From contig JAUPFV010000005.1 in NCBI GenBank assembly GCA_036936605.1, positions 75,652,885 to 75,716,884 of the forward strand: 64,000 nt of DNA, given 5' to 3'. The position numbers were made by a program, and so were the translations under genes. This document shows, one piece after another, positions 45,477-57,165 of the stretch. This DNA is from Limnanthes douglasii subsp. nivea. Lineage: Eukaryota > Streptophyta > Magnoliopsida > Brassicales > Limnanthaceae. Under the pieces are notes generated by a model. It was not told the DNA's origin and did no database searches. It saw only the letters and a list, made by a program, of their open reading frames with translations. Position 1 is the stretch's first letter, and each line of letters starts with the position of its first letter.

Positions 45477-46531
45477 ATGAATCCGGATAATCCAGAGCTT
45501 CCACCAGCTTTGCTCGAAGTGGTGGAAGAGAACGATGAGTATACTGTCCAAGAGTGTGACAGGTTAAAGCTTGAGATAGAAGCTCTGAGGGCTGAAAAGG
45601 CCAAAATGGGCGTGAAAGAAAAATCCAAGGCATCGGTTGTTCATCACACCGACAACCCTAGAGAGCCTGAAGCTTCGAAAACTCATGTGAGTACCAAAAA
45701 GACACATGCTAGTTCTAAAAAGTCTCACCGGTCCAAGCCTGTGGAGAGCTCTGACTCAAGTTCAGAATCTTCGGACAACTCTTCGGACAGTGAGGGAAAT
45801 GAAAAATCCTTGTCCTCTAGCACTGATGAGGGTCGAACCAAGAAGAAGCAAAAGCAGATCAAAAAATATTCAAGAAAAATGGATAGACATGGAAAGATAA
45901 AGAAGCATATTGGTAAGGGATCATCTCATAACCGGAGGCATGTGGACCGGGTGTTGATGGATCCTTTCGCTTTTCACGATGAACCAGGTATCTTTGCAAC
46001 TCCCAATGAGGATACTGTGTTCAGTTGTGGAAGAAACTGGAGGCAATCTCCATTATCTTCTAAGATTCTGTCCGGGAACCTCCCTAAGAGGTTTGACAGC
46101 ACCAAGATGGAGAAGTACGATGGCAGTACTGATCCAGACAATCATCTGGAGCAATTCAAGAACTTCATGATGAACTTTGATGATGATGATAAACTACTGT
46201 ATAGGGCATTCTCCCAATCTTTTACGGGGAGTGCTCTGAAATGGTACAACAGCCTGCCTCAAGGTTGTAATAAAGATTTTGATACGTTTTGGGTGGCCTT
46301 TCGAAGGCAGTTTGTGGGGAGTAAGGAGCTGAAGGGCAATGGAGACACAATAATCCATTGTGCCCAGGAGCCAAATGAGTCATTAAAGGAATACATAAGT
46401 CGTTTTGTGAACACAAAGAATGGGTTGGCTGATTGCTTCGAATAGGTGGCAATAGCATCCCTAAGACAAGGTTTGAACCCAGGTAACTTGGCTGATTCGG
46501 TGACCAGAAAGAAGGCCATGACCTGGGGGGA
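45477..46531 (+). pseudogene. Outer element gag, N-terminal and core part
   Basis: ATG 45477 (MNPDNPELPP, the same start in the nested copy). Acidic/coiled N-terminus, a Ser- and Lys-rich low-complexity region, then the retrotransposon gag core (LPKRFDSTKMEKYDGSTDPDNHL, FSQSFTGSALKWYNSLP, FVGSKELKGNG, SLKEYISRF). A UAG at 46444 replaces a Gln codon of the sister copy. The frame ends MTWGDC-stop at a run of six G (46525-46530), after which coding continues in the -1 frame. Confidence 0.88.
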
Positions 46532-47818
46532 TTGCTAAATCAAGTAGGCAAGCAAATAAATGATGATGAAACAAAGAAGACTAGGGTGCACAGACAGGTG
46601 AGATCCACCCCGGTGGCACCAACTCCAAATCAGAACCAGTCTGGGAATAAAGCAAGAGAAACCGGACAGGGGCATGGTAGGGCAAAAGCTCAGTCTCAGC
46701 CAGCTGCTCCTGCTCAAAGTCAACAATCTAGAAACAAAAGAGGGCCATGGGTCCAACCGGAGTGGTTCGCAGAACTTAAAGAAAGCGTGGCCACCATTTT
46801 CGATAAAACAAAAGATGAGGTACACTACCGGAGACCGGCAACCTTGCAGTCTCCCAGAGAGCATCGTAACAACTCCTTTTGCCAATACCACAATGATATT
46901 GGCCATACCACTGATGATTGCATAGCGCTGAAACAAGAGGTTCAAAACTTGATTGAAAGGGGAAAGTTGGGTGCATATGTTAAAAGAAGGGGAGGCAACA
47001 GGCCTGACAATACTCACCGGGTTGGTCCAAGTAATGCTGCCCCGGAGGGGGCCATGGTAATAGTTGAAAGGTTCGATGTGGAATCTGAGTACTTGGATCC
47101 TGATCCAACACGAAACAGGGTGGGTGCTATAGAGGAGTGTTCTAGGTCTGTCCCCGGGCTCATTAAATTCTTCGAGTCACTTACAATATTCGGAGGGGAC
47201 ACTATGACTGCTCCTACTGTTTCTTCAAGGAAGAGGCATGTTCATAATTTATCCTCCCAGCTAGAAGGAGGCATGACATCTTATCAATCACCAAACTCAT
47301 TCCCATTCATAGTCTTCGATCAGGATGATTTGAGAGATATTGCTGGCCCTCATGAGGATGCTGTTGTCATAGGAGCATCTATAGGGGGCAATGAGATAAG
47401 GCAAATTCTGGTGGATACTGGAAGCTCTGCCAATATCCTTTTCCTAACCACTTATAAGAAAATGAAAAATCCAGCTGTGATTCAGAAGTCAGACAGATCG
47501 ATCGTAGGTTTCACGGGTAGCTCAGCCGATGTGATCGGGGAGTTTGAAGAAGAAGTGTTATTGGGCAGGGGCCCTTTCAAGAAAATGGTTAGAATACTCT
47601 TCATCGTGGTGGATTGTCCCACTTGCTATAATGCTATTCTAGGGAGATCATGGCTCTCTAGGATGCATGCAGTGGCTTCAACAGTCCATCAGTGTTTAAA
47701 GTATGCTCTTCAGGGACAGGTGGGGGTTGTCCGGAGCAGCCAAAAGGTTGCAAGAGAATGCTATGCCACAGCCTTGGCTCCACGAACGCTGGGGGCAGTC
47801 CGAATAAATGATCAATAG
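46532..47818 (+). pseudogene. Outer element gag C-terminus and protease
   Basis: About 428 codons open. Gln/Pro-rich linker, Tat-type zinc-knuckle-like motif (CQYHNDIGHTTDDCIALKQE) near residues 110-130, RGKLGAYVKR, then the aspartic protease with IRQILVDTGSSANILF near residue 290 and CPTCYNAILGRSWL. Catalytic DTG is intact. It begins in the -1 frame relative to the gag core, with no ATG at the junction, so it depends on a frame change. It ends at 47818 before RT. Confidence 0.85.
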
Positions 47819-47949
47819 TAGTTTGAGGGCCTTTCTGGGGGTGAGGGTGAGATTGATGACCCCAGGGAGACCCCCGGAGTGTTGATCACAATTGAAGAGC
47901 TTGAAACACACTGTTTGGAAGAAGGAAAAGTGTCAAGATAGGGTCCAAG

Positions 47950-48962
47950 ATGCCACCAATATTGAAACAAGAGATGTTGAAATTTTTGAAAGACCATCAG
48001 CACGTTTTTGCTTGGTGCAATGCTGATGTTACTGGAGTTCCATCAGAGGTGATATCCCATCACCTATCTGTCCGAAGAGATGTGGCACCAGTGGTTCAAA
48101 AGAGAAGAGCTTTCTCGAAAGAAAAGGCTGATGTGATAGTACAAGAGGTTGACAGACTCACAAAGATGGGGCATATTAAAGAATCTCAATACCCTTTGTG
48201 GACTGCCAATCCTGTCCTAGTAAAGAAGAAAAATGGCAAATGGCGCATGTGCATCGACTTCACAGATCTTAATAGAGCTTCCCCGAAGGATTTGTATCCG
48301 GTTCCCCGGATAGATCAGTTGGTAGACTCTACTTCTGGAAACAAACTGCTCTCCTTCATGGATGCCTTCTCCGGGTACAATCAGATCCAAGTAGATCCAA
48401 AAGATCAAGAGCATACCACGTTTGTCACTGATAGGGGTCTACATTGTTACAAGGTGATGCCTTTTGGCTTGAAAAATGCTGGGGCTACTTATCAAAGGTT
48501 AGTCAACAAGGCATTTGTTGATCAAATTGGAATAAATATGGAGGTTTACATTGACGATATGATGGTGAAAAGCGTGGATGAGCAGTTGCACTTGTCCGAT
48601 CTCCAAGAAACTTTTGCCAACTTGGCAAAAGTGAATTTAAAACTAAACCCTGAAAAGTGTGTATTCGGAGTGCAGTCCGGGAATTTCTTAGGGTATATCA
48701 TAAGTGAGCATGGAATACAGCCCGACCCGGATCAACTCAATGCCTTATTCTGGATGGAGCCCCCTCGAAACATTAAAGAAGTACAACAATTGACGGGAAG
48801 ATTAGCTGCCTTGAACAGATTCATCTCCAGGTCTTCGGACAGGTGTGCTCCATTCTTTCAAACTTTAAAGGGTGCAAAAGGGTTCGAATGGACCCCGCAG
48901 TGTGATGAGGCATTCAATGAAATCAAGAAACATCTCTCCTCTCCCAAAACTTTGTTCAAACC
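47950..48962 (+). pseudogene. Outer element reverse transcriptase
   Basis: Open from 47950 to the nested insertion. Motifs: VLVKKKNGKWRMCIDFTDLN, LYPVPRIDQLVD, FMDAFSGYNQIQV, KVMPFGLKNAGATYQRLV, and the catalytic VYIDDMMVKS (YIDD in place of YVDD), then the RNase H connection (FLGYIISEHG, FFQTLKG). The insertion falls at KTLFKP; coding resumes in frame at 57639 if one copy of the aaacc duplication is skipped. The region 47819-47949 between protease and RT contains stops in the RT-compatible frame. Confidence 0.9.
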
Positions 48963-49430
48963 TGATGAGGATAAAAGTAGCCTGAGGGTAGGCTGGTAAT
49001 TTTAAGTGGAGTTTTAAGGCGGTGTAAGGGTGTTTCACGGTAGTATGGTGGTGTTTAAAGGTGTTCCAAAGTATTTCAGGGTGTTTCAAGGGTGGAGGGA
49101 GAATTAAGCACCCTGGCAGCAGTTAATGTTTCTTACCCATAGTTAATGCTGGTGGTTGGGCATTTATAGTGTGAAATTTAGGCCCTTATGGGCTTTCGGG
49201 TCAAGTTTAATGGACCCGGGTCATGTTTAAAGACCCATAAGTTTTAAGCAGATGTGCAGGTAGCTTAGTCAGATAGTGTTTAGGTTTTTTAGTACTTTAG
49301 TCATAGTTCGAACTGCCTTAAGTTTTCAGTGTTCGAAATCATCTGTCCGGTCAACAAGTCCTGTCCGAATTTCCGGGGAGATTTACTTTGGACTACCCTT
49401 ACGGGGAGCACTTCGAATTCGGACTCATCA
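48963..49430 (-). repeat. 3' LTR of the nested Gypsy element
   Basis: Plus strand tgatgaggat...ggactcatca. Contains a degenerate form of the gtgtaagggtgtttcacgg repeats found as neat 21-mers in the outer LTRs. Confidence 0.95.
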
Positions 49431-49862
49431 GGAGCCCCTTTTTTAGGTTTTTGAACAAGTGTCTTTGTCAAAGAACTGAAAAACAGTCCGATAAAGGGAG
49501 TGGTCTTCCAATTCGGAGAGAGTTGAGGACAAATCCGGACAAGGCAATCGTTTCGAATTCCAAACGGTTCTGTGTCAGAGTTAGTGGGACACGTGTCACA
49601 CTTTGGTTGGTTTCTTTTAGCCGTTTTCTCACCTCGAAAGTTGTACCACTATCTCGAACAAGTTACCTCTTTGAATGCTTTTGATGACGTCAGCGCCGTT
49701 TTTTAATCATTGCCCAACTTTTCGGATTCTCCTAGGAATCAAACCCTTTTTTACATTTACTATAAATTCTATTCATCTTTCACAGTCTCACTATTACTTT
49801 CACTCTGTCATTTTACTCAAAGCTTCATCTCTCTAAAATTTCAAGATTTCCTTAGTTGTTTT
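49431..49862 (+). promoter_or_regulatory. Promoter region of the nested element's antisense aORF
   Basis: Palindromic G-box gacacgtgtc at 49588-49597 and TATA tataaatt at 49761-49768, about 95 bp before the ATG at 49863. Both stand at equivalent positions upstream of the outer copy (62716-62725; TATA 62552-62545). The sequence lies between aORF and 3' LTR, so it is not LTR-driven. Confidence 0.65.
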
Positions 49863-52762
49863 ATGTTCACAGCAAGAACAGCTCTAATCAAGGGTGGGTG
49901 GCTTAATCTCTCAGAGTTGGAGAAAGCTCAAAGGGTTGAAAAAGAGAAAAGACTTGCAGCAGGGCTTCCAGCGTCGCCTGTCGAGAAACCAGCCCCTTCA
50001 ATCGAAGAATCTGATAGAGGTTCATCTTCTTCGAAAGGTACGAGATCTAGAAAACTCTTTCAATCAACACTCTCCCACATAGTATCTGGCTCATCAGTCC
50101 AAGAGTCAATCCCTACCGTCGAACCGGGGGTCGCTGTTACAAGTGTCAGGAAGAAAACCACTTTAATTGCTATGGGGCCCGACTCCGATCATTCTCCAGA
50201 CAAACTAATCATGAAAAGACCAAGCAGATTGGTTAAGGGACTCTCTTCAAAAAATACCAGTGAGTCAGGGTCCGGGGCAACTGTTAGGACTCTCCGGGAA
50301 AGGCCGGTTGGTCCGGAGGCTAGCAGTCCACTACCTCCCAAGGAAACCTCGACCTCAGAAACTCAAACTGAGGTGAGAACTCAAAAACATACAACGAGCC
50401 GCCAGTCCGGAGGATCAGCTGTGCCAAGCTTCATCCCTCCCCGGGCTGTTTCTGCAGAAGCTCCCCCAACAGTAATGGAGGAGAGGATGGAAGACTCCAC
50501 TGAGGAGGTTAGGTTTGAGTCCGAGTCTTCCGGACAAGCTGAAACTGCTGTAGTTGTTGCCAAGAAGGGCAAAGAGGACTTGTATCTGAGGCGTCCGGAT
50601 CTGCCGGAGAGCCTTGAAGGGAGAGTAGGGCCCTGCTTTCATAAGGTAGAGTTCAAGTACCTTTTATCTCTGTTAAAGACCAAGTATGCGTTTATCCATA
50701 CTAGAGATTTGGGACGGTTTCGCACTAAGTGGGGGATCCCTGAAAACGTAAAAATCCAAATTCCCATCGATCCGGAGACCCCGATGGATTGTAAAAGGAA
50801 CGAAATAGTCTTCTTTACGGAGCTATTCAACTGGGGACTTAGGTTCCCACTGGATCCAGAGATAGTGCGCTATTTCCACCTAATCAAGCTATGTCCATCA
50901 CAGCTAAGCCCTAACGGATGGTACACCTTGATGTCATGCATTATGGCATCTAGGTTGTCCGGAATTCCTCTTCCAATGGAAGAGTTCGCTGCTGTAGCTA
51001 ACTTGTGCAAACACCATCAGTTTCCTTTTTATCACTTTAACATGGGGAACGATCTTAAAGCTGTGGATGATCTCCTGGAGTCGGAGAGCAAGTGGAGGAG
51101 CCAGTTCTTGTTTGTAAGTGGCTCATGGGAGAATGGTAAGAAAATCAAGACCGGGGAGAATCCTAGCCTTCTTCGAAGTAGATGGAGGAGCGATCGTAAG
51201 TTTTACTTTAAGTTTCTGTTCGAACTTCTCTTTTCATTCAGTTTATGCTAATCAGTTGCTCTCTTGTTTTATCAGAGTTGCCAAAGGAGTTCGGAGACTA
51301 TCTAAAAGCCGGACAGGTCACCTGTGGCAAAATAAATGCATGGGCCGCAGAGAACTGGGAGAACCGGTTTCATAAGGCTTTTACCCCCGGGAATTTAGCG
51401 AGATCCCATCTGTGGAACACTACAGGTCGAAGGGATCTATCCTGGGAGGAGTTCTCCACCCCACCGGATGAAGATGTAGTGCTGAGAAGGTCTCATGAAT
51501 TGGATGGGACCCTTTTCCTTCATGCCCGGGCCAAAGCCCCAAGTAAAATGAAGGGCAAGAAGAAGAAGAGCAGGAAAACGGTAGAGGATGCTGAGAAAGA
51601 GGTCCCAACAGGCTCAGAGGTGCCAGCCCAGGCTCAAGTTGACGCAAATCTTCTACAAGTGGTAGAACAGGAGAGCGAGAAACAAAGAGTGAAGTCCCCA
51701 AAACCCACAAGGGCTTCTAAACGGACTCGCAAGCAAGCGGGTGATAGTGCTGATAGGGAGGTCAAAAAGAAAAAGATTTCCCAAGGAGAGGAGCTTGCTC
51801 TCCGGGATCCGGAGCCCACTTTCCCAACTGACCCAACATTAGCCGAAGAGATCCCAGGGAATCTTAATGAAGGGATTCCAATGGAATTCCACACTGATGA
51901 AGTTGATAGGGGAGAGATTAACATGGATGAAGTGGATGTCACCGGTCTGGGTCCTTTAGGTGACTACTTCCTTGGCCTGTCTAGAGATGAGTTCGCAGGG
52001 CCATATGTTCCCCCCAGTAGCTCTAACACAGTAAACTTCAATGGTAAGACTTTCTTGGTTTCTAGTGAGAGGGATGTTATAGCCCATTCCCTCCTTAGCA
52101 ACGTGCAACTAGTACTCACCCTGGAAAGGCAACTCCGGAGTCAGGCAGAAACCATTAGAGATCTCAAGTCTGAGAAAGAGAAGTTGTCCGATGGCCTCAG
52201 GACTGCTACTACTAAGGTTGACCTGCTTAAGGAGTCGAACGAAAAGCTAAAGAAGAGTCAAAATGAAAGCAACACAAAAGTTGCTTCTTTAGAAGAGACC
52301 GTAAAAGATCTCCGGGCTAAGCTGTCCGGATTGGAGAAGGACTTGACAGCCTCAAGGGGAGAAACTGCAGCAAAGGAGAAGATTGTCACCAACCTGACCA
52401 CTGACAAACTTGCTTTAGAGAATGCAGTGACTCAGGCTGTTGAGGAGAAAGCTGCTTTGGTGAAGGATCAAGAGGCCATGATCAAGGCCAAAATCAACCC
52501 TTATGCCAGGGAGATGGTACGGAGTGAAGAATTAATGGTTGAGAAAGTGAAGTCCGACATGGTCCTCTTGTTTCACGAGAAGTTCCCGAAGAGGAGACTA
52601 GGGGACTTATGGCGTTATGTGGATGACGATGATCTCCCTTACTGGACCATGGTTGATGAAGGGTACACTGATATATCCTCGTCATTGAGGAAAAAAGCGA
52701 CATCAAGGGCAAGAAAACAGACGAGGGTGAGCCATCTTCAAAGGCTCCTCCTTAATTTATAA
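49863..52762 (+). CDS. aORF protein of the nested Tat element (antisense, spliced)
   Basis: Exons 49863-51195 and 51276-52762 with an 80-bp GT-AG intron (phase 1), giving about 939 aa. Order: MFTARTALIKGGWLNLSELE start; Ser/Pro-rich region to ~230; conserved globular domain ~235-410 (PESLEGRVGPCF, LRFPLDPEIVRYFHLIKLCPS, NGWYTLMSCIMASRLS), like the plant 'putative gypsy type transposon' family; basic segment (RAKAPSKMKGKKKK), a likely nuclear signal; long coiled coil ~740-880; conserved HEKFPKRRLGDLWRYVDDDDLPY. The C-terminus differs from the outer copy because a deletion removes an acidic stretch and shifts the frame. Encoded opposite to gag-pol with its own upstream TATA. Role unknown; such antisense genes are known in Tat elements, but their activity is not. 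Confidence 0.8.
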
Positions 52763-53213
52763 TCTGTTTTGTTTATCTTTTACTTGAACCAAAGTCCTTG
52801 GAAGGCCAAGGCACCTTTTTTGTGATGTTGTCCGAATTATTCGGACAGATTTTTGTTCTGCACCCAAACTTGTTTAAAAAGTCCTTGGAAGGCCAAGGCA
52901 ATTTTAAGTTGTTGAATGAATGTTTTATTTTGCTCAACCATTCTCTTCTTTCATAATCTGTTTAAATAGTTGGAGTTTAAGTAGTCTTAAGTTATTGTGT
53001 TGTGAGAGTGTTTAGTTTCTCTGGCTAGAATTTAAGTAGCCCTTAGACCTTTCAGTCCGGATAGTATGACAATCAACAGAATTTTGCAAAAACTTAGAAA
53101 ATTATTCAAGAAGGCTCCAAGTTTCATTTAAAGCTCTCCGTGGCGCCGGAGAGAGGTAGTAATATGCCCCCAAATATTTACATGGATGTTTCAAGTAAAT
53201 ATTTATATAAGTT
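52763..53213. other. Spacer between convergent aORF and integrase of the nested element
   Basis: Two identical copies of gtccttggaaggccaaggca (52794-52813 and 52881-52900) flank a perfect hairpin tgtccgaa-tta-ttcggaca (52829-52847). The same arrangement recurs at 60058-60164. Confidence 0.75.
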
Positions 53214-55388
53214 TTATTCTAAGTACATTCGAAGGTTTTCAATATTCCAAGGGTGAGTTAAAACCCTGCCATCTTTGTCTTCTAACCAGTATGTCTCAGG
53301 CTTGATTCTTTCAACCACAGTATAGGGACCCTCCCAAGTTGGGGCCAGCTTTCCGAAGAGCTTTTCCTTGGTATGTAAGAAAACTTTCCTCAACACCTTA
53401 TCTCCTGGTTGAAAGTCCCTTCTTTTAACTTTAGAAGTAAACCTGCTTCTCATCAAGCCCTGATAGTGTGCCACTCTAAGATGAGCTTTTACTCGTCTTT
53501 CTTCAATTAAATCAAGTTGATTTCTAACTGCCATTTCATTAGCCTGTCCGGAGAAGTTATGGACTCGAAAGGAGGGGAGTGTCTTCTCTATGGGGGCTAC
53601 TGCATCCATCCCATAGACCAAGGCAAAAGGTGATTCTTGTGTTGCAGCCCCAGGCGTTGTCCGGTAGGCCCACAAGACTTCTTGTAAATAACTAGGCCAC
53701 TTCCCAGCAGCCCCTTCCAAAATTTTCTTTAAACCGGACAGTATTGTCCTGTTAGCTACTTCAACTTGCCCATTGGCTTGTGGGTGGAAAGGTGAAGAAA
53801 AGCAGTGCTGAATACCCCTCGAGGCACAGAAGCGTTCCATTTCTCTGTTGTCAAACTGTGGCCCATTGTCTGTTGTTATTCTCTGGGGGACACCAAATCT
53901 GCAACATATGTTGGATAGAATGAATTTTATAACAGCCTTTGATGTTGTCCCTGCCAAGGGGGCTGCTTCTATCCACTTCGAAAAGTAGTCAATGGCTACG
54001 ATTATGGTTTTACGCCCTCCGGATGCCACAGGTAGAGGCCCAACCAAGTCAAATCCCCATCGAGCAAAAGGGATGGGCTCAGAAATTGATTCCAAAGGAA
54101 TAGCTGGTACATGAATTTCATTGCTGTACCTCTGGCATGGGTCACATCTTCTCACCAGCTCCTTAGCATCTTTCATTATTGATGGCCAATAATATCCGGA
54201 GAGAAGCACTCTTCTTGTTAATGCTCTAAACCCACAATGGGCTGACCCCTCACCATCGTGCAATTCGGAGAGAACCATTTGTGACTCATGATCCCCTAAA
54301 CAGCGTAGGAGAGGTTTACTATAAGATTTCTTGTACAAGACTTCTCTAATCATGATGAAACCACGAGCCCTGTGTTTTAACGTTCTGGCTTGTGGTTTAT
54401 CTAAAGGTACGATGCCATCAGACAGATATTGCATAAGAGGAGACCTCCAATCTTGAGGCTGGTTTACTTGTATTTCAAAGACTTCCTCTTTTTCACCTTC
54501 ATCAAGTTGAATAGAAGGGCTTTCAAGCACATGGATCCATGGATAGGACTCCGTATATGCTATTGTTGCCAATGAGTCTGCTAGCTCATTCTCTGCCCGG
54601 GGAATATGCTCATAGACAACGGCTTTAAACTTCATGGCCTCACTTTTCAAGAGTAGTAAATACTTGATCAATTGTTCTTTTCTAGCTTCTGATAGGCCCA
54701 AGGCATGGTGAACAAGCAATTGGGAGTCACTTAGCAGCTTGACCCTTTTTGATCCACAGATGTATGCCAATTTCAACCCAGCTATAGCTGCTTCATACTC
54801 GGACTCATTATTGGATGCCCTGAAAGCAAAACAAATAGCTTGGAACATGTTGTCCCCATAGGGGGAAGTGAGACATATTCGTGCCCCAGACCCTATGGCA
54901 CTGGATCCCCCGTCTGTTCGGACAATCCACACTTTTTTGTCTTTTGAATCAGCTGGTTGTTCTGAGTCCCTATCAGAGTGGAACTCAACCAGAAAATCAG
55001 CCACAGCTTGAGCTTTTACTGCTGTCCGGGGAGCGAAATCTATGTCGAAGTCCCCCAACTCTACTGACCACTTTGTCATTCTGCTTGAAATGTCCGCTTT
55101 TTGAAGGACATTCTTTAAAGGGAAAGACGTCCGGACAATGATAGGATGAGCCTGAAAATAAGGCCTCATCTTTCTTGCAGCTATCACCAGAGCCAATGCT
55201 AGTTTCTCAAGTTTCAAGTAGCGCCGCTCAGCATCAATCAAGCTTTTGCTGATGTAGTACACTGGGTGAGGATACCCATCAACCTCCCTTACTAACACAG
55301 CACTGATGGCACAACTTGAAACAGCCAGATATACAAAGAGAGTCTCCCCATCGATTGGTTTGAACAAAAGCTCCTCTATCGCACCCAC
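53214..55388 (-). pseudogene. Nested element RNase H, archaeal-type RNase H and integrase
   Basis: A 724-codon open frame. Classical RNase H remnant (VYLAVSSCAISAVLVRE, RRYLKLEKLALALV), aRNase H (WIVRTDGGSS, NNESEYEAAIAGL, LLSDSQLLVHHA, ENELADSLA), integrase zinc finger (ELHDGEGSAHCGF, CDPCQRYSNEIH), the DDE core (FDLVGPLP, TTDNGPQFDN, HPQANGQVEVANRT), and a C-terminal GPY-type tail (WEGPYTVVERIKP) ending ENLRMYLE. All catalytic residues look intact. The frame's 5' end is the deletion junction: the RT that should precede it is gone and gag sequence abuts directly, so it lacks a normal start. Classed as pseudogene for that reason. Confidence 0.88.
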
Positions 55389-55458
55389 TCTGTTTCAAAG
55401 AACTCAATGAGCCCGGAGACCGACCTGGAACGCTCCTCTATCGCACCCACTCTGTTTC
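55370..55458. repeat. 27-bp direct duplication at the protease-RT deletion junction
   Basis: gctcctctatcgcacccact... occurs at 55370-55396 and 55432-55458, 62 bp apart. One copy belongs to gag C-terminal coding; the other abuts RNase H coding. Confidence 0.9.
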
Positions 55459-57092
55459 TCGTTGGGTCAGGATCCAAGTATTCGGATTCCACATCAAACC
55501 TTTCAATGATTACCATAGCCCCCTCTGGGGCAGCATTAACCGGACCAGCCCGGTGAGTGTTATCAGGCATGTTGCCTCCTCTTCTTTTAACGTATGCACC
55601 CAATTTCCCTCTTTCGATCAGGTTTTGAACCTCTTGTTTCAGTGCTATGCAATCATCAGTAGTATGGCCAATATCATTGTGATATTGACAAAAAGAACTG
55701 TTTCGATGTTCTCTGGGAGACTGCAAGGTTGCTGGTCTCCGGTAGTGTACTTCATCTTTTGTTTTATCGAAAATGGTTGCCACACTTTCTTTGAGTTCTG
55801 CAAACCATTCCGGTTGGACCCATGGTCCCCTTTTGTTTCTAGACTGTTGGCTTTGTGCAGGAGCAGCTGGTTGAGACTGAGCTTTTCCCCTTCCATGCCC
55901 ATGTCCGGTTTCTCTAGCTTTGTTCCCGGACTGGTTTTGATTTGGAGTTGGTGCCACCGGGGTGGATCTCACCTGTCTGTGCACCCTGGTCTTCTTTGTT
56001 TCATCAACATTTATTTGTTTGCCAACTTGATTTAGCAATCCCCCCAGGTCATGGCCTTCTTCCTGGTTACTGAATCGGCCAAGTTGCCCGGGTTCAAACC
56101 TTGTCTCAGGGAGGCTATTGCCACTTGTTCAAAGCAATCAGCCAGCCCATTTTTTGTGTTCACAAAACGACTTATGTACTCCTTTAATGATTCGTTTGGT
56201 TCCTGGGCACAATGGATTATGGTATCTCCATTACCCTTTAGCTCCTTACTTCCCACAAATTGCCTTCGAAAGGCCACCCAAAAAGTATCAAAGTTCTGAT
56301 ACAACCCTGAGGAAGGCTGTTGTACCACTTCAGAGCACTCCCCGTGAAGGATTGGGAGAACGCCCTGCAGAGTAGTTTATCATCATCATCAAAGTTCATC
56401 ATGAAGTTCTTGAATTGCTCCAGATGATTGTCTGGATCAGTACTGCCATCGTACTTCTCCATCTTGGTGCTATCAAACCTCTTGGGGAGGTTTCCGGACA
56501 GTATTTTGGAAGACAATGGCGATTGCCTCCAATTCCTCCCACGACTGAACGCAGTATCCTCATTAGGTGTTGCAAAGATACCTGGCTCATCATGGAAGGC
56601 AAAAGGATCCACCAGCATCCGGTCTACATGCCTCCGGTTGTGAGATGATCCTTTCCCAATGTGCCTTTTCATTCTTCCATGGTGATCTCTTTTTCTGGAA
56701 TACTTTTTAACTTGCTTCTGTTTTTTCCTGGTTCGCCCCTCATCACTGCTGGAGGACAAGGATTTTTCATTTCCCTCACTGTCCGAAGAGCTGTCCGAAG
56801 ATTCTGAGCTTGATTCAGAACTCTCCACAGGCTTGGACCGGTGAGACTTTTTAGAACTGGCATGTGTCTTTTTAGTGCTCACATGAGTTTTTGAAGCCTC
56901 ATGCTCTCGAGGGTTATCAGAGCGATGAGCAACTGATGCTTTAGATTTCTCCTTTACGCCCATCTTGGCCTTTTCAGCCCTCAGAGCTTCTATTTCAACC
57001 CTCAACCTGTCATGTTCTTGGACAGTATATTCATCGTTCTCTTCCACCACTTCGAGCAAAGCTGGTGGAAGCTCTGGATTATCCGGATTCAT
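55377..57092 (-). pseudogene. Nested element gag (to the deletion junction)
   Basis: ATG 57092 (MNPDNPELPP). Same domain order as the outer gag: Ser/Lys-rich region, gag core (LPKRFDSTKMEKYDGS), a frame change near 56310, SLKEYISRF, then MTWGDC-stop at a six-C run (plus 56040-56045) and continuation in the -1 frame with the zinc-knuckle motif CQYHNDIGHTTDDC. It keeps the Gln codon that is a stop in the outer copy. Ends at the junction where protease and RT were lost. Confidence 0.85.
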
Positions 57093-57142
57093 TCGGACAG
57101 AGTTTGCTTACTTGGTTTTGAATGCTTGATTCAGGCACCGTC

Positions 57143-57163
57143 GCCTCCCACTGTGGTCGCCAA
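57143..57163 (-). other. Primer-binding site of the nested Gypsy element
   Basis: The minus strand reads ttggcgaccacagtgggagg two bases inside the 5' LTR, the same site as at 45405. Confidence 0.7.
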
Positions 57164-57165
57164 TT

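Noticed and set aside
45244..45480. Open frame of repeated KHPYTTV residues in the LTR (also 63246-63431)
   Set aside because: It is only a reading of the 21-bp LTR repeats; the unit length is a multiple of three, so the frame stays open by construction.
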